A stretch of DNA of 64,000 nucleotides. It comes from Histidinibacterium lentulum (GTDB lineage: Bacteria > Pseudomonadota > Alphaproteobacteria > Rhodobacterales > Rhodobacteraceae). The stretch spans positions 310,001-374,000 of the forward strand of contig NZ_ML119084.1 of assembly GCF_003789055.1 (NCBI RefSeq), read 5' to 3'. A program made the translations under genes and the position numbers. Positions 18,751 to 27,453 of this stretch are shown here, piece after piece. The notes beneath the pieces are model-generated. The model made no database searches. It had not been told where the DNA came from and was given only the letters and a program-made list of their open reading frames with translations. How positions within the stretch are numbered: position 1 is the stretch's first letter; each line of letters opens with the position of its first letter.

Positions 18751-19284
18751 TTACTTCTTCTTGCCTTCCTTGCGGAAGATATACTCGCCCAAGTAGCGGA
18801 TGCCCTTGCCCTTGTAGGGCTCCGGCGCGCGCCATTCGCGGATGTTCGCGGCGACCTGTCCGACCTGCTGCTGATCCGTGCCCTCGACGATGACCTGGGT
18901 CACCTTCGGGGCCGTGATCGTCACGCCCTCGGGCACGTCGAAGTTCACGTCGTGGCTGTAGCCCAGGTTCAGCTTCAGGGTGTTGCCCTGCATCTGCGCG
19001 CGGTAGCCCACGCCCTGGATCTCCAGTTCCTTCCTGAAGCCCTCGGTCACGCCCTGCACGCAGTTCGCGACCTGCGTGCGGGACATGCCCCACTGCTGGC
19101 GCGCGCGCTTGGACTTGCCGCGGGGCTCCACCCGGATCTCGCCGTCGGCGACGGTCAGGGTCACGTCGTCGGTGGCGGTGAAGCTGCGGGTGCCCTTGGG
19201 ACCCTTCACCTCGATCGTCTGGCCGGAGACACTGGCCTCGACGCCCGAGGGCAGCTCGACCGGCTTCTTTCCAATACGAGACAT
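18751..19284 (-). CDS. rplF: 50S ribosomal protein L6
   Basis: A 177-residue L6 that binds the sarcin-ricin loop region of 23S r[20 protein letters not shown] at the N-terminus, and [23 protein letters not shown]-type C-terminus (seen at 155-177), define it. The frame is open to 19350 inside rpsH, but the ATG at 19284 gives the canonical start, 10 bases after the rpsH stop. Confidence 0.97.
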   Translation of the reverse strand: MSRIGKKPVELPSGVEASVSGQTIEVKGPKGTRSFTATDDVTLTVADGEIRVEPRGKSKRARQQWGMSRTQVANCVQGVTEGFRKELEIQGVGYRAQMQGNTLKLNLGYSHDVNFDVPEGVTITAPKVTQVIVEGTDQQQVGQVAANIREWRAPEPYKGKGIRYLGEYIFRKEGKKK

Positions 19285-19294
19285 CGGTCCCTCC

Positions 19295-19687
19295 TCAGAA
19301 TACCTGGCAGAGCACCTCTCCGCCGACATTGGCGGAGCGGGCGTTTGCATCTGTCATGACACCGCGGGACGTCGAGACGATCGACACGCCGAGGCCCTGG
19401 CGGACCTGGGGCAGGTCGTTGCAGGCCATGTAGACGCGGCGGCCGGGCTTGGAGACGCGCTTGAGGTCCCGGATCACCGGGGTGCCCTCGTAGTACTTCA
19501 GCGAGATCTCGAAGGCCGGGTGGCCGTTCTTGTCGGTCGTCTTCTCGTAGCCTCGGATGTAGCCCTCGTCCTTGAGCACGTCGAGCACCCAGCCACGCAG
19601 CTTGGAGGCCGGCGTGGAGACGGTGGACTTGTGGCGCATCTGTCCGTTGCGGATGCGGGTCAGCATATCGCCGATGGGATCGTTCAT
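19295..19687 (-). CDS. rpsH: 30S ribosomal protein S8
   Basis: A 130-residue S8, a primary 16S rRNA binder and in E. coli the autoregulator of the spc operon. The start [16 protein letters not shown] and the C-terminal [23 protein letters not shown] are diagnostic. It is 13 bases downstream of rpsN. Whether S8 represses this operon at rplE as in E. coli cannot be judged from sequence alone. Confidence 0.97.
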   Translation of the reverse strand: MNDPIGDMLTRIRNGQMRHKSTVSTPASKLRGWVLDVLKDEGYIRGYEKTTDKNGHPAFEISLKYYEGTPVIRDLKRVSKPGRRVYMACNDLPQVRQGLGVSIVSTSRGVMTDANARSANVGGEVLCQVF

Positions 19688-19700
19688 GTCCTGCCCTCCC

Positions 19701-20006
19701 TTACCAGCTCGACTTCACGAGGCCGGGGATCTGACCCTGGCTGCCGAGCTCGCGCAGGGCGATCCGGCTCATCTTCAGCTTGCGGTAATAGGCGTGGGGA
19801 CGCCCCGTCAGCTGGCAACGGTTGTGAAGACGGGTGGGAGAGGAGTTCCGGGGCAGCTCGGCCAGCTTCAGCCGGGCCTTGAACCGCTCTTCCATCGGTT
19901 GATCTGTGTCGGTCGCGATCTTCTTGAGAGCCGCGCGCTTGGCCGCGTATTGCGCGACCAGGCGCTGGCGCTTCTTCTCGCGTTCGATCATGGATTTCTT
20001 TGCCAT
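19701..20006 (-). CDS. rpsN: 30S ribosomal protein S14
   Basis: A 101-residue, zinc-free (C-minus) S14 of the small-subunit head. [14 protein letters not shown] at the N-terminus and [19 protein letters not shown] towards the C-terminus identify it; the CxxC pairs of short zinc-binding S14 are absent. The frame is open to 20111, but 20006 gives the family start, 11 bases after rplE. Confidence 0.97.
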   Translation of the reverse strand: MAKKSMIEREKKRQRLVAQYAAKRAALKKIATDTDQPMEERFKARLKLAELPRNSSPTRLHNRCQLTGRPHAYYRKLKMSRIALRELGSQGQIPGLVKSSW

Positions 20007-20017
20007 GGTCCTGGTCC

Positions 20018-20578
20018 TTACGCGTTGAACGGCATGTTGAACGCCTTGAGCAAAGCCTTGCCCTCGGCGTCGGTCTTGGCGTCGGTCACGATGATCACAT
20101 CGATGCCCCACACCTCGTCGACCTTGTCGAAGTTGATCTCGGGGAACACGATGTGCTCCTTGATGCCCATGGCGAAGTTGCCGCGCCCGTCGAAGCTGGG
20201 CTTCACGCCGCGGAAGTCGCGGATGCGGGGCATCGCCACGGTGATCAGGCGGTCGAGGAACTCGTACATGCGGTCGCCGCGCAGGGTGACCTTGGCACCG
20301 AGCGGCATGTCCTCGCGGACGCGGAAGCCCGCGATGGACTTCTTCGCCTTGGTGATGACGGCCTGCTGACCGGCGATCAGGGTCAGATCGTCGGCCGCGG
20401 ATTTCGCCTTCTTGCTGTCCTTCACCGCCTCGGCGCCGGCGCCGATGTTCAGCACGATCTTCTCGAGCCGGGGCGCCATCATCGGGTTCGAATAGCCGAA
20501 CTCCTCGACCAGCGCGGGCTTGATCGTCTCGCGGTAGAGAGCCTTGAGGCGGGGGGTGTAGGTGGCCTGGTCGAGCAT
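20018..20578 (-). CDS. rplE: 50S ribosomal protein L5
   Basis: A 186-residue L5 that binds 5S rRNA and contacts the P-site t[30 protein letters not shown] and the C-terminal [21 protein letters not shown] are hallmarks (quoted from residues about 21 and 164). Its ATG shares one base with the rplX stop (TGATG), so translation is coupled. Confidence 0.97.
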   Translation of the reverse strand: MLDQATYTPRLKALYRETIKPALVEEFGYSNPMMAPRLEKIVLNIGAGAEAVKDSKKAKSAADDLTLIAGQQAVITKAKKSIAGFRVREDMPLGAKVTLRGDRMYEFLDRLITVAMPRIRDFRGVKPSFDGRGNFAMGIKEHIVFPEINFDKVDEVWGIDVIIVTDAKTDAEGKALLKAFNMPFNA

Positions 20579-20886
20579 CAGATCGTCTCCCCGGTTGTCT
20601 TGGCGTACCGGACCTTCTTGCCCTCGTCGTCGAACCGGAAGCCCACGCGCGTCGGCTTGTCGTTGCCGTCGAGCAGCGCGAGGTTCGACAGGTGGATCGG
20701 CATCGCCTTCGGCGTGCGGCCGCCCTGGCTGGTCTGGGACTGGCGCTGGTGACGGATCGCGATGTTCACGCCGTCGACGACGGCCTTGCCGTCCTTCGGC
20801 AGGACCTGGGAGACCTCACCGGTCTTGCCCTTGTCCTTGCCGGCGAGCACGACGACCTTGTCGCCCTTCTTGATCTTCGCGGCCAT
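20578..20886 (-). CDS. rplX: 50S ribosomal protein L24
   Basis: A 102-residue L24, an assembly-initiating protein with a KOW motif ([19 protein letters not shown] at about 6-24). The ATG at 20886 shares one base with the rplN stop, and GGAGGTGCTCTG precedes it. The frame continues upstream inside rplN, but that extension is not L24-like. Confidence 0.97.
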   Translation of the reverse strand: MAAKIKKGDKVVVLAGKDKGKTGEVSQVLPKDGKAVVDGVNIAIRHQRQSQTSQGGRTPKAMPIHLSNLALLDGNDKPTRVGFRFDDEGKKVRYAKTTGETI

Positions 20887-21254
20887 CAGAGCACCTCCGG
20901 AGCGAGCGAGATGATCTTCATGAAGTTCTTCGCGCGCAGCTCGCGCACCACGGGTCCGAAGATCCGGGTGCCCACGGGCTCGTTGTTGTTGTTGAGGATG
21001 ACCGCGGCGTTGCGGTCGAAGCGGATCGCGGTGCCGTCCTCGCGGCGCACTTCCTTCGCGGTGCGCACGACGACGGCCTTGCGGACGTCGCCCTTCTTCA
21101 CGCGGCCGCGCGGGATCGCTTCCTTGACGGAGACGACGATGATGTCGCCGACCGAGGCGTAACGGCGGTGGGAGCCGCCGAGCACCTTGATGCACTGAAC
21201 CTTCCGGGCTCCGGAATTGTCAGCGACATCCAGATTGGTCTGCATCTGGATCAT
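20886..21254 (-). CDS. rplN: 50S ribosomal protein L14
   Basis: A 122-residue L14 at the subunit interface. [40 protein letters not shown] and the C-terminal [10 protein letters not shown] are diagnostic. A 73-base spacer before it contains a hairpin with a 7-bp TGGGGGC/GCCCCCA stem (21273-21300). It overlaps rplX by one base. Confidence 0.98.
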   Translation of the reverse strand: MIQMQTNLDVADNSGARKVQCIKVLGGSHRRYASVGDIIVVSVKEAIPRGRVKKGDVRKAVVVRTAKEVRREDGTAIRFDRNAAVILNNNNEPVGTRIFGPVVRELRAKNFMKIISLAPEVL

Positions 21255-21327
21255 TCAGGTTCTCCCGACCTATGGGGGCTGTTCTTCTGGTTGGCCCCCA
21301 GGGTTTCGTCGAACCGGGTGTCAAAGC

Positions 21328-21558
21328 CTACTGGGCGATGACCTCCCAGCGTTTGGTCTTCGATTTCGGGGCGCATTCGATGATGCGCACGGTGTCGCCC
21401 ACGTTGAACGTCTCGTTCTCGTCATGGGCGCGGTATTTCTTCGACTTCCGCACGGTCTTCTGCAGAAGCGGGTGCTTGAAGCGGCGCTCGACCGAAACGG
21501 TGACGGTCTGCTTGTTCTGCGTCGAGGTGACGGTGCCGGACAGGATACGCTTGGGCAT
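21328..21558 (-). CDS. rpsQ: 30S ribosomal protein S17
   Basis: A 76-residue S17, a primary 16S rRNA binder. [18 protein letters not shown] and the central [19 protein letters not shown] are typical. Its start is 2 bases after the rpmC stop, indicating close coupling. Confidence 0.97.
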   Translation of the reverse strand: MPKRILSGTVTSTQNKQTVTVSVERRFKHPLLQKTVRKSKKYRAHDENETFNVGDTVRIIECAPKSKTKRWEVIAQ

Positions 21559-21560
21559 GA

Positions 21561-21770
21561 TCAGGCCTCCGTGCCGGCGGCCGCGCGGGCCTTTTCGTTC
21601 AGGATGGTCTTCACCCGGGCCACGTCGCGGCGGACGCTGCGCATGCGGGCGGTGTTCTCGATCTGGCCGGTGGCCTGCTGGAAACGCAGGTTGAAGGCCT
21701 CTTTCTTGAGGGCGACAAGCTGGTCGCGGAGCTCGTCCGGAGTCTTGTCGCGCAGGTCTGCGGCGGTCAT
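21561..21770 (-). CDS. rpmC: 50S ribosomal protein L29
   Basis: A 69-residue L29, located near the exit tunnel where SRP and trigger factor dock. [20 protein letters not shown] at about 12-31 is the family core. In most bacteria it directly follows or overlaps rplP; here 2.5 kb with four other genes separates it from rplP, and rplP ends in a terminator, so this gene must head its own transcript. Confidence 0.96.
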   Translation of the reverse strand: MTAADLRDKTPDELRDQLVALKKEAFNLRFQQATGQIENTARMRSVRRDVARVKTILNEKARAAAGTEA

Positions 21771-21974
21771 TGCCTCGTCCTTCGTCGTTGCAACATCACC
21801 GGAAGGCCCCAGACGTTTGGTTCTGGGTCACCCTGATTCCCGGTGGAGGTGGGATGAGCGGCGTCCATAGGCCATTGCATCCGACATGGCAACAGGGCGT
21901 TGTGCTCCGGCGCCCGATTGTGGACTTGGGCCCCGGCATGCGTATATGTCGCAGGTTGCCCGGAGGCATGGCCG
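21771..21974. promoter_or_regulatory. Divergent spacer that must hold the rpmC-spc promoter and the toxin-antitoxin promoter
   Basis: These 204 bases separate rpmC (-) from the antitoxin gene (+). Because rplP is followed by an intrinsic terminator and the intervening genes include + strand genes, the rpmC-rpsQ-rplN... transcript should begin here. No convincing -35/-10 pair was picked by eye, so the exact site is not given. Confidence 0.45.
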
Positions 21975-22199
21975 ATGATCGAGACCAAGGTTCGCAGGAT
22001 CGGCGAGACCGCCGTGATGACCCTCACACCGGAAATGCTCACCCTCCTCAAGATCGCGGAGGGCGACACGATCTACCTGGTCCAGAGCGGGGACGGGACC
22101 CTCAGGATACTCGCCTCCGATCCCGATGTCGCCGCGGCGCTGGAGGCGGCCGAGACCGTGATGGACGAGAACCGCGACCTCCTCCAGAAGCTCGCCTGA
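21975..22199 (+). CDS. AbrB/MazE-family antitoxin
   Basis: A 74-residue protein with an N-terminal swapped-hairpin AbrB-type fold signature: KVRRIGETAVMTLTPEMLTLLKIAEGDTIYLV, residues about 5-36, and a charged helical C-terminus (VMDENRDLLQKLA) of the kind that wraps the toxin. The ATG at 21975 follows CGGAGG by 8 bases; the frame is open further upstream without a site. It precedes a Doc-type toxin gene by 5 bases, the classic antitoxin-first order, and probably represses its own promoter. Confidence 0.85.
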   Translation: MIETKVRRIGETAVMTLTPEMLTLLKIAEGDTIYLVQSGDGTLRILASDPDVAAALEAAETVMDENRDLLQKLA

Positions 22200-22204
22200 G
22201 AGCG

Positions 22205-22603
22205 ATGGAGCCCGCCCGGGTGCCCCTGGCCGCCGTCGTGGCGATCCACGACCGGCAGATCGCGCGCCATGGCGGCGCGGCGGGCCTTCGAGACGGGACG
22301 CTTCTCGAAGCGGCCGCCGACCGGCCGCGAAACCGGTTCTTCTATGGAGAGACCGATCTCTTTGCCCTTTCCGCCGCTTATGCTTTCGGGATCGCCAAGG
22401 CGCACGCCTTCGTGGACGGGAACAAGCGGACGGCCTTCGTGACGGCGGCCGCCTTCCTGAGGCTGAACGGCCATGCATTCAGGCCGGACCCGGACGAGGG
22501 TCTCCGGATGATGGAGGGACTGGCCGCGGGCGAGATTTCCGAGGAGGAATTCCGGAACTGGTTGCAGTCCGGAGCGACCCCGCTCACCCCCACCGATAAT
22601 TGA
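22205..22603 (+). CDS. Doc-type (death-on-curing) Fic-fold toxin
   Basis: A 132-residue Fic/Doc protein. The active-site motif HAFVDGNKRTA (residues 67-77) has Lys in the position where AMP-transferring Fic enzymes have Gly (GNKR rather than GNGR); this is the Doc signature, and P1 Doc is a kinase that inactivates EF-Tu by phosphorylating a C-terminal Thr. The N-terminus LAAVVAIHDRQIARHGG...LRDGTLLEAA also matches Doc proteins. It forms a pair with the upstream antitoxin gene and its last 20 bases overlap the converging oxygenase gene. Confidence 0.88.
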   Translation: MEPARVPLAAVVAIHDRQIARHGGAAGLRDGTLLEAAADRPRNRFFYGETDLFALSAAYAFGIAKAHAFVDGNKRTAFVTAAAFLRLNGHAFRPDPDEGLRMMEGLAAGEISEEEFRNWLQSGATPLTPTDN

Positions 22604-23204
22604 AGCTGACGCTGATCCGGTCGTCCTCGGCCTGGTTCATCGGCACCTCGTGGCGCAGCCAGCTTTCCCAGAGGAGCACGTCGCCCGGATCCGTGGGCAC
22701 CGACACGAAGGTCTTGAGCTCCTCGGGCACCGTCTTCAGCCGCGGGGGCGCGGCCATCATCATCGGCAGGCGCGGATCCTCGAGCTTCAGCGCGCTCGTG
22801 CCCTCGGGCATGGCGACGTAGGTCGTGCCGGAGATCACCGAATGGGGGTGGATGTGGCTGCCGTGGCTGCCGCCCTCGGGCAGGATGTTGATCCAGATGT
22901 CCTCGAGCTCCAGCCCCTTGTCCCCGAGATCGAAGGCGAGATCCTGCGCGAAGGCCGCGACATGGGCGTCGAGGCATCTGACCAGCTCCGCGAAGACCGG
23001 AAACCGCCAGGGCAGGTCGGTCAGCGAGGCATAGGAGGTGTAGCCCGGATAGCCGTTCTCGTCGCACCAGTCCTGCCCCGCCTCGTCGTCCTCGGCGATG
23101 GAATAGCAGGAGGCACGCAGCTCCCGTTCGTCCACCGCCGGGGCGTGGTCGGAAAGGCGCGCGCGGTAGAGGCGGGTCGCGAAGAGCGAGCGGATCTGGG
23201 CCAT
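22584..23204 (-). CDS. Putative 2-oxoglutarate-Fe(II) oxygenase (TIGR02466-like)
   Basis: A 206-residue protein resembling the TIGR02466 family of putative 2OG-Fe(II) oxygenases. SHGSHIHPHSVISGTTYV (from about residue 114) supplies a candidate His ligand, and the C-terminal LWESWLRHEVPMN...RISVSFNYRW carries the distal His and the Arg expected to hold 2-oxoglutarate. No signal peptide or membrane segment. Substrate unknown. Its 3' end overlaps the converging toxin gene and it stands alone on its strand, 108 bases from the divergent lysozyme-like gene. Confidence 0.75.
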   Translation of the reverse strand: MAQIRSLFATRLYRARLSDHAPAVDERELRASCYSIAEDDEAGQDWCDENGYPGYTSYASLTDLPWRFPVFAELVRCLDAHVAAFAQDLAFDLGDKGLELEDIWINILPEGGSHGSHIHPHSVISGTTYVAMPEGTSALKLEDPRLPMMMAAPPRLKTVPEELKTFVSVPTDPGDVLLWESWLRHEVPMNQAEDDRISVSFNYRWG

Positions 23205-23312
23205 GGCGCCGCTCTAGCCGCTGGCGCGGACACGCGAAAGCCCCTGCCGGCGGTCAAGCGAATCTCAACGCTTCGCGGTCATGGTCCCCGGCAGGGCGAC
23301 ACGGGGGCGCGG

Positions 23313-24038
23313 ATGACGGGGTGGACAGGGGGTTGGCTCGCGGCGTGGCTGGGCCTCTGCGTCTGGGCGATGGCGGCGGCGGCGCAGGGTCCGTCGCTCT
23401 TCGCGGCGGCCGGCGCCGTACGGTCGGACAGCGTCGCGGCGGCGGGACCCAGCACCTTCATCGGGCAGGATGCCGCCGGGTTCTTTGCGCCCTGGCCGGA
23501 CCGCGCCCCTGCCCCGCTCCGGCAGGCCGCGGCGCCCCTGTCGGGCGGGGGCGGGCCGGTGGCGCGGCTGCGCGACCTCATCGCGGCGGCGGAGGCGGGG
23601 CCGGCGGGCTATGACGCGGTGCAGCACGGCGCCCGCATCCGCCCGCCCGCGCCGCCGACGCGGCTCACGATCGGGCAGATCGACGACTGGATCAGGGCGA
23701 CGCCCGGCCAGCCCCATGCGATCGGGCGTTACCAGTTCATCCCGCCCACCTTCCGGCGGCTGGTGCGGCAGCTCGGCCTGCCCCGGGACGCCCCGTTCTC
23801 GCCCGCGGTGCAGGACCGGATGGCCGATATCCTGCTGGTGGAGGCGGGGCTCGAGAGGTTCCTCGCGGGCGAGATCGGGCGCGTCGACTTCATGAACCGC
23901 CTCGCCCGGGTCTGGGCGGGCCTGCCCACCTCCTCGGGCCGCAGCCATTATCACGGCTACGCCGGGAACCGCGCGACAAAGAGCTGGGCGGAGTTTCACG
24001 GCGCGATGACGGCGATCTTCCCGGGATCGCGGGCGTGA
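23313..24038 (+). CDS. Secreted lysozyme-like (GH104-like) protein
   Basis: A 241-residue exported protein. Residues 1-25 look like a signal peptide ending AAAAQG, then a low-complexity Ala/Pro/Gly linker to about 83. The domain at 84-205 aligns by eye with phage-lambda-type endolysin: EAGPAGYDAV (candidate catalytic Glu94), AIGRYQFIPPTFRRL, FSPAVQDRMADILL and RVWAGLPTS correspond to lambda motifs of the same order. It may trim peptidoglycan. The ATG at 23313 has only a weak ribosome site. It is an isolated + strand gene facing rplP, so not part of the ribosomal transcript. Confidence 0.65.
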   Translation: MTGWTGGWLAAWLGLCVWAMAAAAQGPSLFAAAGAVRSDSVAAAGPSTFIGQDAAGFFAPWPDRAPAPLRQAAAPLSGGGGPVARLRDLIAAAEAGPAGYDAVQHGARIRPPAPPTRLTIGQIDDWIRATPGQPHAIGRYQFIPPTFRRLVRQLGLPRDAPFSPAVQDRMADILLVEAGLERFLAGEIGRVDFMNRLARVWAGLPTSSGRSHYHGYAGNRATKSWAEFHGAMTAIFPGSRA

Positions 24039-24072
24039 GGGGCGATGGTCCGGGACGACCGGACAAGGGATG

Positions 24073-24240
24073 GCCGGGCTGAACCCCGGCCTACGAAGGT
24101 GACGGGGGATCGGGCCGCGAGCGCGCCGCGGACCGCACGGGACGTAGGCCGGGCTTGAGCCCGGCCTGCCGAGGTGACCTCGGGCATGGGGCTGGAGCGC
24201 GCCCCGGGCCGGGCGAAAGGAGGCCGGGCTTGAGCCCGGG
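24073..24240. repeat. Three GTAG/GGAG-footed palindromes between the lysozyme-like gene and rplP
   Basis: Units at 24073-24094 (minus strand, one arm mismatch), 24144-24165 (plus strand, TG loop) and a degenerate one at 24219-24240 (plus strand, GGAG foot) share the GCCGGGCT/AGCCCGGC arms of the copies at 12301 and 18293. They lie in the 296-base spacer before the rplP terminator, at the boundary of the inserted gene block. Confidence 0.7.
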
Positions 24241-24267
24241 CCCGGCCTCGCCATCGCGCCCCCAACG

Positions 24268-24297
24268 AAAAGCCCCCGGCGGTCTCCCGCCGGGGGC
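24268..24297 (-). terminator. Rho-independent terminator after rplP
   Basis: An 11-bp perfect stem (24272-24282 with 24287-24297) with a TCTC loop is followed on the minus strand by TTTT. It lies 37 bases beyond the rplP stop and would end the S10-operon transcript before the inserted genes. Confidence 0.88.
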
Positions 24298-24334
24298 CAA
24301 ATCCTGAACCGGGGTCCGAAGGCCCCCGGGCCGC

Positions 24335-24748
24335 TTACCAGTCCTCGCGCACCACGGTGCGGGTCTTGATCGGCAGCTTCATCGCGGCAAGGCGCAGGGC
24401 CTCGCGGGCGATGTCCTCGTTCACGCCGTCGATCTCGAACATGATCCGGCCCGGCTTGACCTTGCAGGCCCAGTAATCGACCGAGCCCTTGCCCTTGCCC
24501 ATCCGGACCTCGACCGGCTTCGACGTGACCGGCAGGTCCGGGAAGATCCGGATCCACACCCGGCCCTGACGCTTCATGTGGCGCGTCATGGCCCGGCGGG
24601 CGGCCTCGATCTGACGGGCGGTGACCCGCTCGGGCTGCAGGGCCTTGAGCCCGTAGGTCCCGAAGTTGAGGTCGGAGCCACCCTTGGCCTCGCCGCTGAT
24701 CCGGCCCTTGTGGGCCTTGCGGAACTTCGTACGTTTCGGTTGAAGCAT
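24335..24748 (-). CDS. rplP: 50S ribosomal protein L16
   Basis: A 137-residue L16 near the A site of the peptidyl-transferase centre. [36 protein letters not shown] and KLPIKTRTV are diagnostic. The Arg that RoxA/YcfD hydroxylates in E. coli L16 lies in the conserved [20 protein letters not shown] region near residue 57; the oxygenase-like gene at 22584 is a different family. A strong terminator follows. Confidence 0.98.
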   Translation of the reverse strand: MLQPKRTKFRKAHKGRISGEAKGGSDLNFGTYGLKALQPERVTARQIEAARRAMTRHMKRQGRVWIRIFPDLPVTSKPVEVRMGKGKGSVDYWACKVKPGRIMFEIDGVNEDIAREALRLAAMKLPIKTRTVVREDW

Positions 24749-24760
24749 CTGTCCTACTCC

Positions 24761-25480
24761 TTACCGGTCGCCGCGACGGCCGCCGCCGGCGCCGCGCGGG
24801 GCGGGCCCGTCCTGCAGCTCCTGCGCCTTGCGGTCGCGTGCCTGGGGATCGTGCTCCATGATCTCGCCTTTGAAGATCCAGACCTTGATCCCGATGATGC
24901 CGTAGGGGGTCACGGCCTCGGAATGCGCATAATCGATATCCGCGCGCAGCGTGTGCAGCGGAACGCGACCCTCGCGGTACCATTCGGTCCGGGCGATCTC
25001 GGCGCCGCCGAGACGGCCCGCCACGTTGACCCGGATGCCGAGGGCACCCATGCGCATGGCGTTCTGAACCGCCCGCTTCATCGCGCGCCGGAAGCTGACC
25101 CGCCGCTCGAGCTGCTGGGCGATGCTCTCGCCCACCAGGGCCGCGTCCAGTTCGGGCTTGCGCACCTCGACGATGTTCAGGTGCAGCTCGCTCGCGGTCA
25201 TCTTGGCCAGCTTCTTGCGCAGCGTCTCGATGTCCGCGCCCTTCTTGCCGATGATGACGCCCGGGCGGGCGGTGTGGATCGTGACGCGGCACTTGCGGTG
25301 CGGACGCTCGATGATCACGCGGCTGATGCCCGCCTGCTTGCACTCCTTCTTGATGAACTCGCGGATCTTCAGATCCTCGAGCAGAAGGTCGCCGTACTCC
25401 TTGGTGTCGGCATACCAGCGGCTGTCCCAGGTGCGGTTGACCTGGAGGCGCATCCCGACGGGATTGACCTTGTTACCCAT
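24761..25480 (-). CDS. rpsC: 30S ribosomal protein S3
   Basis: A 239-residue S3 with KH-type RNA-binding domain at the mRNA entry channel. [20 protein letters not shown] at the N-terminus, [17 protein letters not shown] (KH) and [10 protein letters not shown]-like [16 protein letters not shown] identify it; the tail is Arg/Gly-rich. Its ATG at 25480 shares one base with the rplV stop (TAATG). Confidence 0.98.
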   Translation of the reverse strand: MGNKVNPVGMRLQVNRTWDSRWYADTKEYGDLLLEDLKIREFIKKECKQAGISRVIIERPHRKCRVTIHTARPGVIIGKKGADIETLRKKLAKMTASELHLNIVEVRKPELDAALVGESIAQQLERRVSFRRAMKRAVQNAMRMGALGIRVNVAGRLGGAEIARTEWYREGRVPLHTLRADIDYAHSEAVTPYGIIGIKVWIFKGEIMEHDPQARDRKAQELQDGPAPRGAGGGRRGDR

Positions 25481-25860
25481 TAGGCTTGCTCCTCGACCTG
25501 ACGCACCTTGATGGTGATTTCCGCGAACGGCTTCATGATCCGGCCGAACCGGCCACGGCCACGGGGACGTCCGCGCTTGAGCGTGAGGTTCTTGCCGACC
25601 CAGGCCTCCGCGACGATCAGTTCGTCGACGTCGAGCCCGTGGTTGTTCTCGGCGTTCGCGATCGCCGATTGCAGGCACTTCTTCACGTCGCCGGCAATGC
25701 GGCGCTTGGAGAAGGTCAGGTCCGTGAGGGCCTTGTCCACCTTCTTCCCGCGGATCATCGCGGCGACCAGGTTCAGCTTCTGCGGGCTGGTCTTCAGCAT
25801 CCGCGTTTTCGCCATCGCCTCGTTCTCGGCGACGCGGCGGGGGTTCTTTTCCTTGCCCAT
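25480..25860 (-). CDS. rplV: 50S ribosomal protein L22
   Basis: A 126-residue L22 whose hairpin lines the exit tunnel. It begins [21 protein letters not shown], a typical alphaproteobacterial start, and has [20 protein letters not shown] and [13 protein letters not shown] at the tunnel hairpin. The ATG at 25860 is 5 bases after rpsS ends. It overlaps rpsC by one base. Confidence 0.97.
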   Translation of the reverse strand: MGKEKNPRRVAENEAMAKTRMLKTSPQKLNLVAAMIRGKKVDKALTDLTFSKRRIAGDVKKCLQSAIANAENNHGLDVDELIVAEAWVGKNLTLKRGRPRGRGRFGRIMKPFAEITIKVRQVEEQA

Positions 25861-25865
25861 GACGC

Positions 25866-26144
25866 TTATTTCCGCTTCGCTTTTTTGTCGGCCGCGTGAC
25901 CGTAATAGGTCCGCGTCGGCGCGTATTCGCCGAACTTCTGGCCGATCATGTCTTCGGTGACGTTGACGGGGATGTGCTTGTGGCCGTTGTAGACGCCGAA
26001 GGTCAGGCCCACGAACTGGGGCAGGATCGTCGAGCGGCGGGACCAGATCTTGATGACGTCGTTGCGGGTCGACTCGCGGGCCTTCTCGGCCTTCTTGAGA
26101 ACGTAGGCGTCGACGAACGGGCCTTTCCAGACAGAACGGGACAT
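25866..26144 (-). CDS. rpsS: 30S ribosomal protein S19
   Basis: A 92-residue S19 of the head. [36 protein letters not shown] and [22 protein letters not shown] are diagnostic (short excerpts). It starts 3 bases after the rplB stop. Confidence 0.98.
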   Translation of the reverse strand: MSRSVWKGPFVDAYVLKKAEKARESTRNDVIKIWSRRSTILPQFVGLTFGVYNGHKHIPVNVTEDMIGQKFGEYAPTRTYYGHAADKKAKRK

Positions 26145-26147
26145 GGA

Positions 26148-26990
26148 TTACCGGCCTTTCTTGCGGGCGTGCCGCGAACGGATGATGAGCTTCTGGCTCG
26201 CCTTCTTCTTGTCCCGGGTCCGCTTGCCCTTGGTCGGCACACCCCAGGGGGTGACCGGGTTCCGGCCGCCCGAGGTGCGGCCTTCGCCGCCGCCGTGCGG
26301 GTGGTCCACCGGGTTCATGACGACGCCGCGGACGGAGGGACGCTTGCCATAGTGGCGCATCCGGCCGGCCTTGCCGAAGTTCTGGTTCGAGTTGTCGGGG
26401 TTCGACACGGCGCCCACGGTCGCCATGCATTCCTGCCGCACCAGCCGCAGCTCGCCCGAGCTGAGACGGATCTGGGCATAGCCGCCGTCCCGGCCCACGA
26501 ACTGGGCATAGGTGCCGGCGGCCCGGGCGATCTGGCCGCCCTTGCCCGGCTTCATCTCCACGTTGTGGACGATGGTGCCGATGGGCATGCCGGAGAAGGG
26601 CATCGCGTTGCCCGGCTTGATGTCGACCCGGGCGCCCGAGATGATCTTGTCGCCCACGGCGATCCGCTGCGGCGCGAGGATATAGGCCTGCTCGCCGTCG
26701 GTATACTGGATCAGCGCGATGAACGCGGTCCGGTTCGGATCGTACTCGATGCGGACGACGACCGCTTCGACGTCGTGCTTCGTGCGCTTGAAATCGACGA
26801 TGCGGTAGAGACGCTTCGCGCCCCCGCCACGGCGACGCATGGTGATCCGTCCGGTGTTGTTCCGGCCCGCCTTCTTCGTCAGGCCCTCGGTGAGGGACTT
26901 GACGGGGCGGCCTTTCCAAAGCTCCGAACGGTCGATCAGAACCAGCCCGCGCTGGCCAGGCGTCGTCGGTTTGTACGACTTGAGTGCCAT
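26148..26990 (-). CDS. rplB: 50S ribosomal protein L2
   Basis: A 280-residue L2, needed for subunit association and peptidyl-transferase activity. [33 protein letters not shown] and the C-terminal [18 protein letters not shown] including the key His are present. The frame runs 11 codons further up, but the canonical start is the ATG at 26990. The 166-base spacer to rplW contains a short GC hairpin. Confidence 0.98.
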   Translation of the reverse strand: MALKSYKPTTPGQRGLVLIDRSELWKGRPVKSLTEGLTKKAGRNNTGRITMRRRGGGAKRLYRIVDFKRTKHDVEAVVVRIEYDPNRTAFIALIQYTDGEQAYILAPQRIAVGDKIISGARVDIKPGNAMPFSGMPIGTIVHNVEMKPGKGGQIARAAGTYAQFVGRDGGYAQIRLSSGELRLVRQECMATVGAVSNPDNSNQNFGKAGRMRHYGKRPSVRGVVMNPVDHPHGGGEGRTSGGRNPVTPWGVPTKGKRTRDKKKASQKLIIRSRHARKKGR

Positions 26991-27117
26991 GATTACTGTC
27001 TTTCCGTTTGCTTTGCGGGACACCGCACCTGCGGGTCCGGTCGATGAAGGGCCCCGAAGGTCCCCGGTTCAAGACAGGTGCGCTGCACCCGTCCTTCGCC
27101 TGTGCGGCAAATCGAAC

Positions 27118-27138
27118 GGCCCCGGGGATGCCGGGGCC
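27118..27138 (-). terminator. GC hairpin between rplW and rplB (weak or non-terminating)
   Basis: An 8-bp stem (27118-27125 with 27131-27138) and GGATG loop sit 18 bases before rplW's stop on the genome, that is just downstream of rplW. Only a short T-containing stretch follows, so it is more likely an attenuator or mRNA-stability element than a full terminator. Confidence 0.35.
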
Positions 27139-27156
27139 GCGCGATGGGGCCTCGTA

Positions 27157-27453
27157 TTAGAGGCCCGTGCTCACGTCAATGGCATTGCCCTCTTCGAGCG
27201 TCACATAGGCTTTCTTCACGTCCTTGCGGCGTCCGGGCTTGCCCCGGAACCGCTTGGTCTTGCCCTTGGTGATGGTCGTGTTCACGGCCTTCACCTTGAC
27301 CCCGAAGAGCGACTCGACCGCCTCCTTGATGAGCGGCTTGGTCGCGTCGGGCGCCACCTCGAAGACGACGGCGCCCTGTTCGGAGGCCATGGTCGACTTC
27401 TCGGTGATCACGGGCTTCAGGATCACGTCGTAATGCGCAGGGGTTGCGGTCAT
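27157..27453 (-). CDS. rplW: 50S ribosomal protein L23
   Basis: A 98-residue L23, the main docking site for SRP and trigger factor at the tunnel exit. [16 protein letters not shown] and [23 protein letters not shown] (excerpted by position, about 5 and 63) are diagnostic. Its ATG overlaps the rplD stop as ATGA. Confidence 0.98.
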   Translation of the reverse strand: MTATPAHYDVILKPVITEKSTMASEQGAVVFEVAPDATKPLIKEAVESLFGVKVKAVNTTITKGKTKRFRGKPGRRKDVKKAYVTLEEGNAIDVSTGL

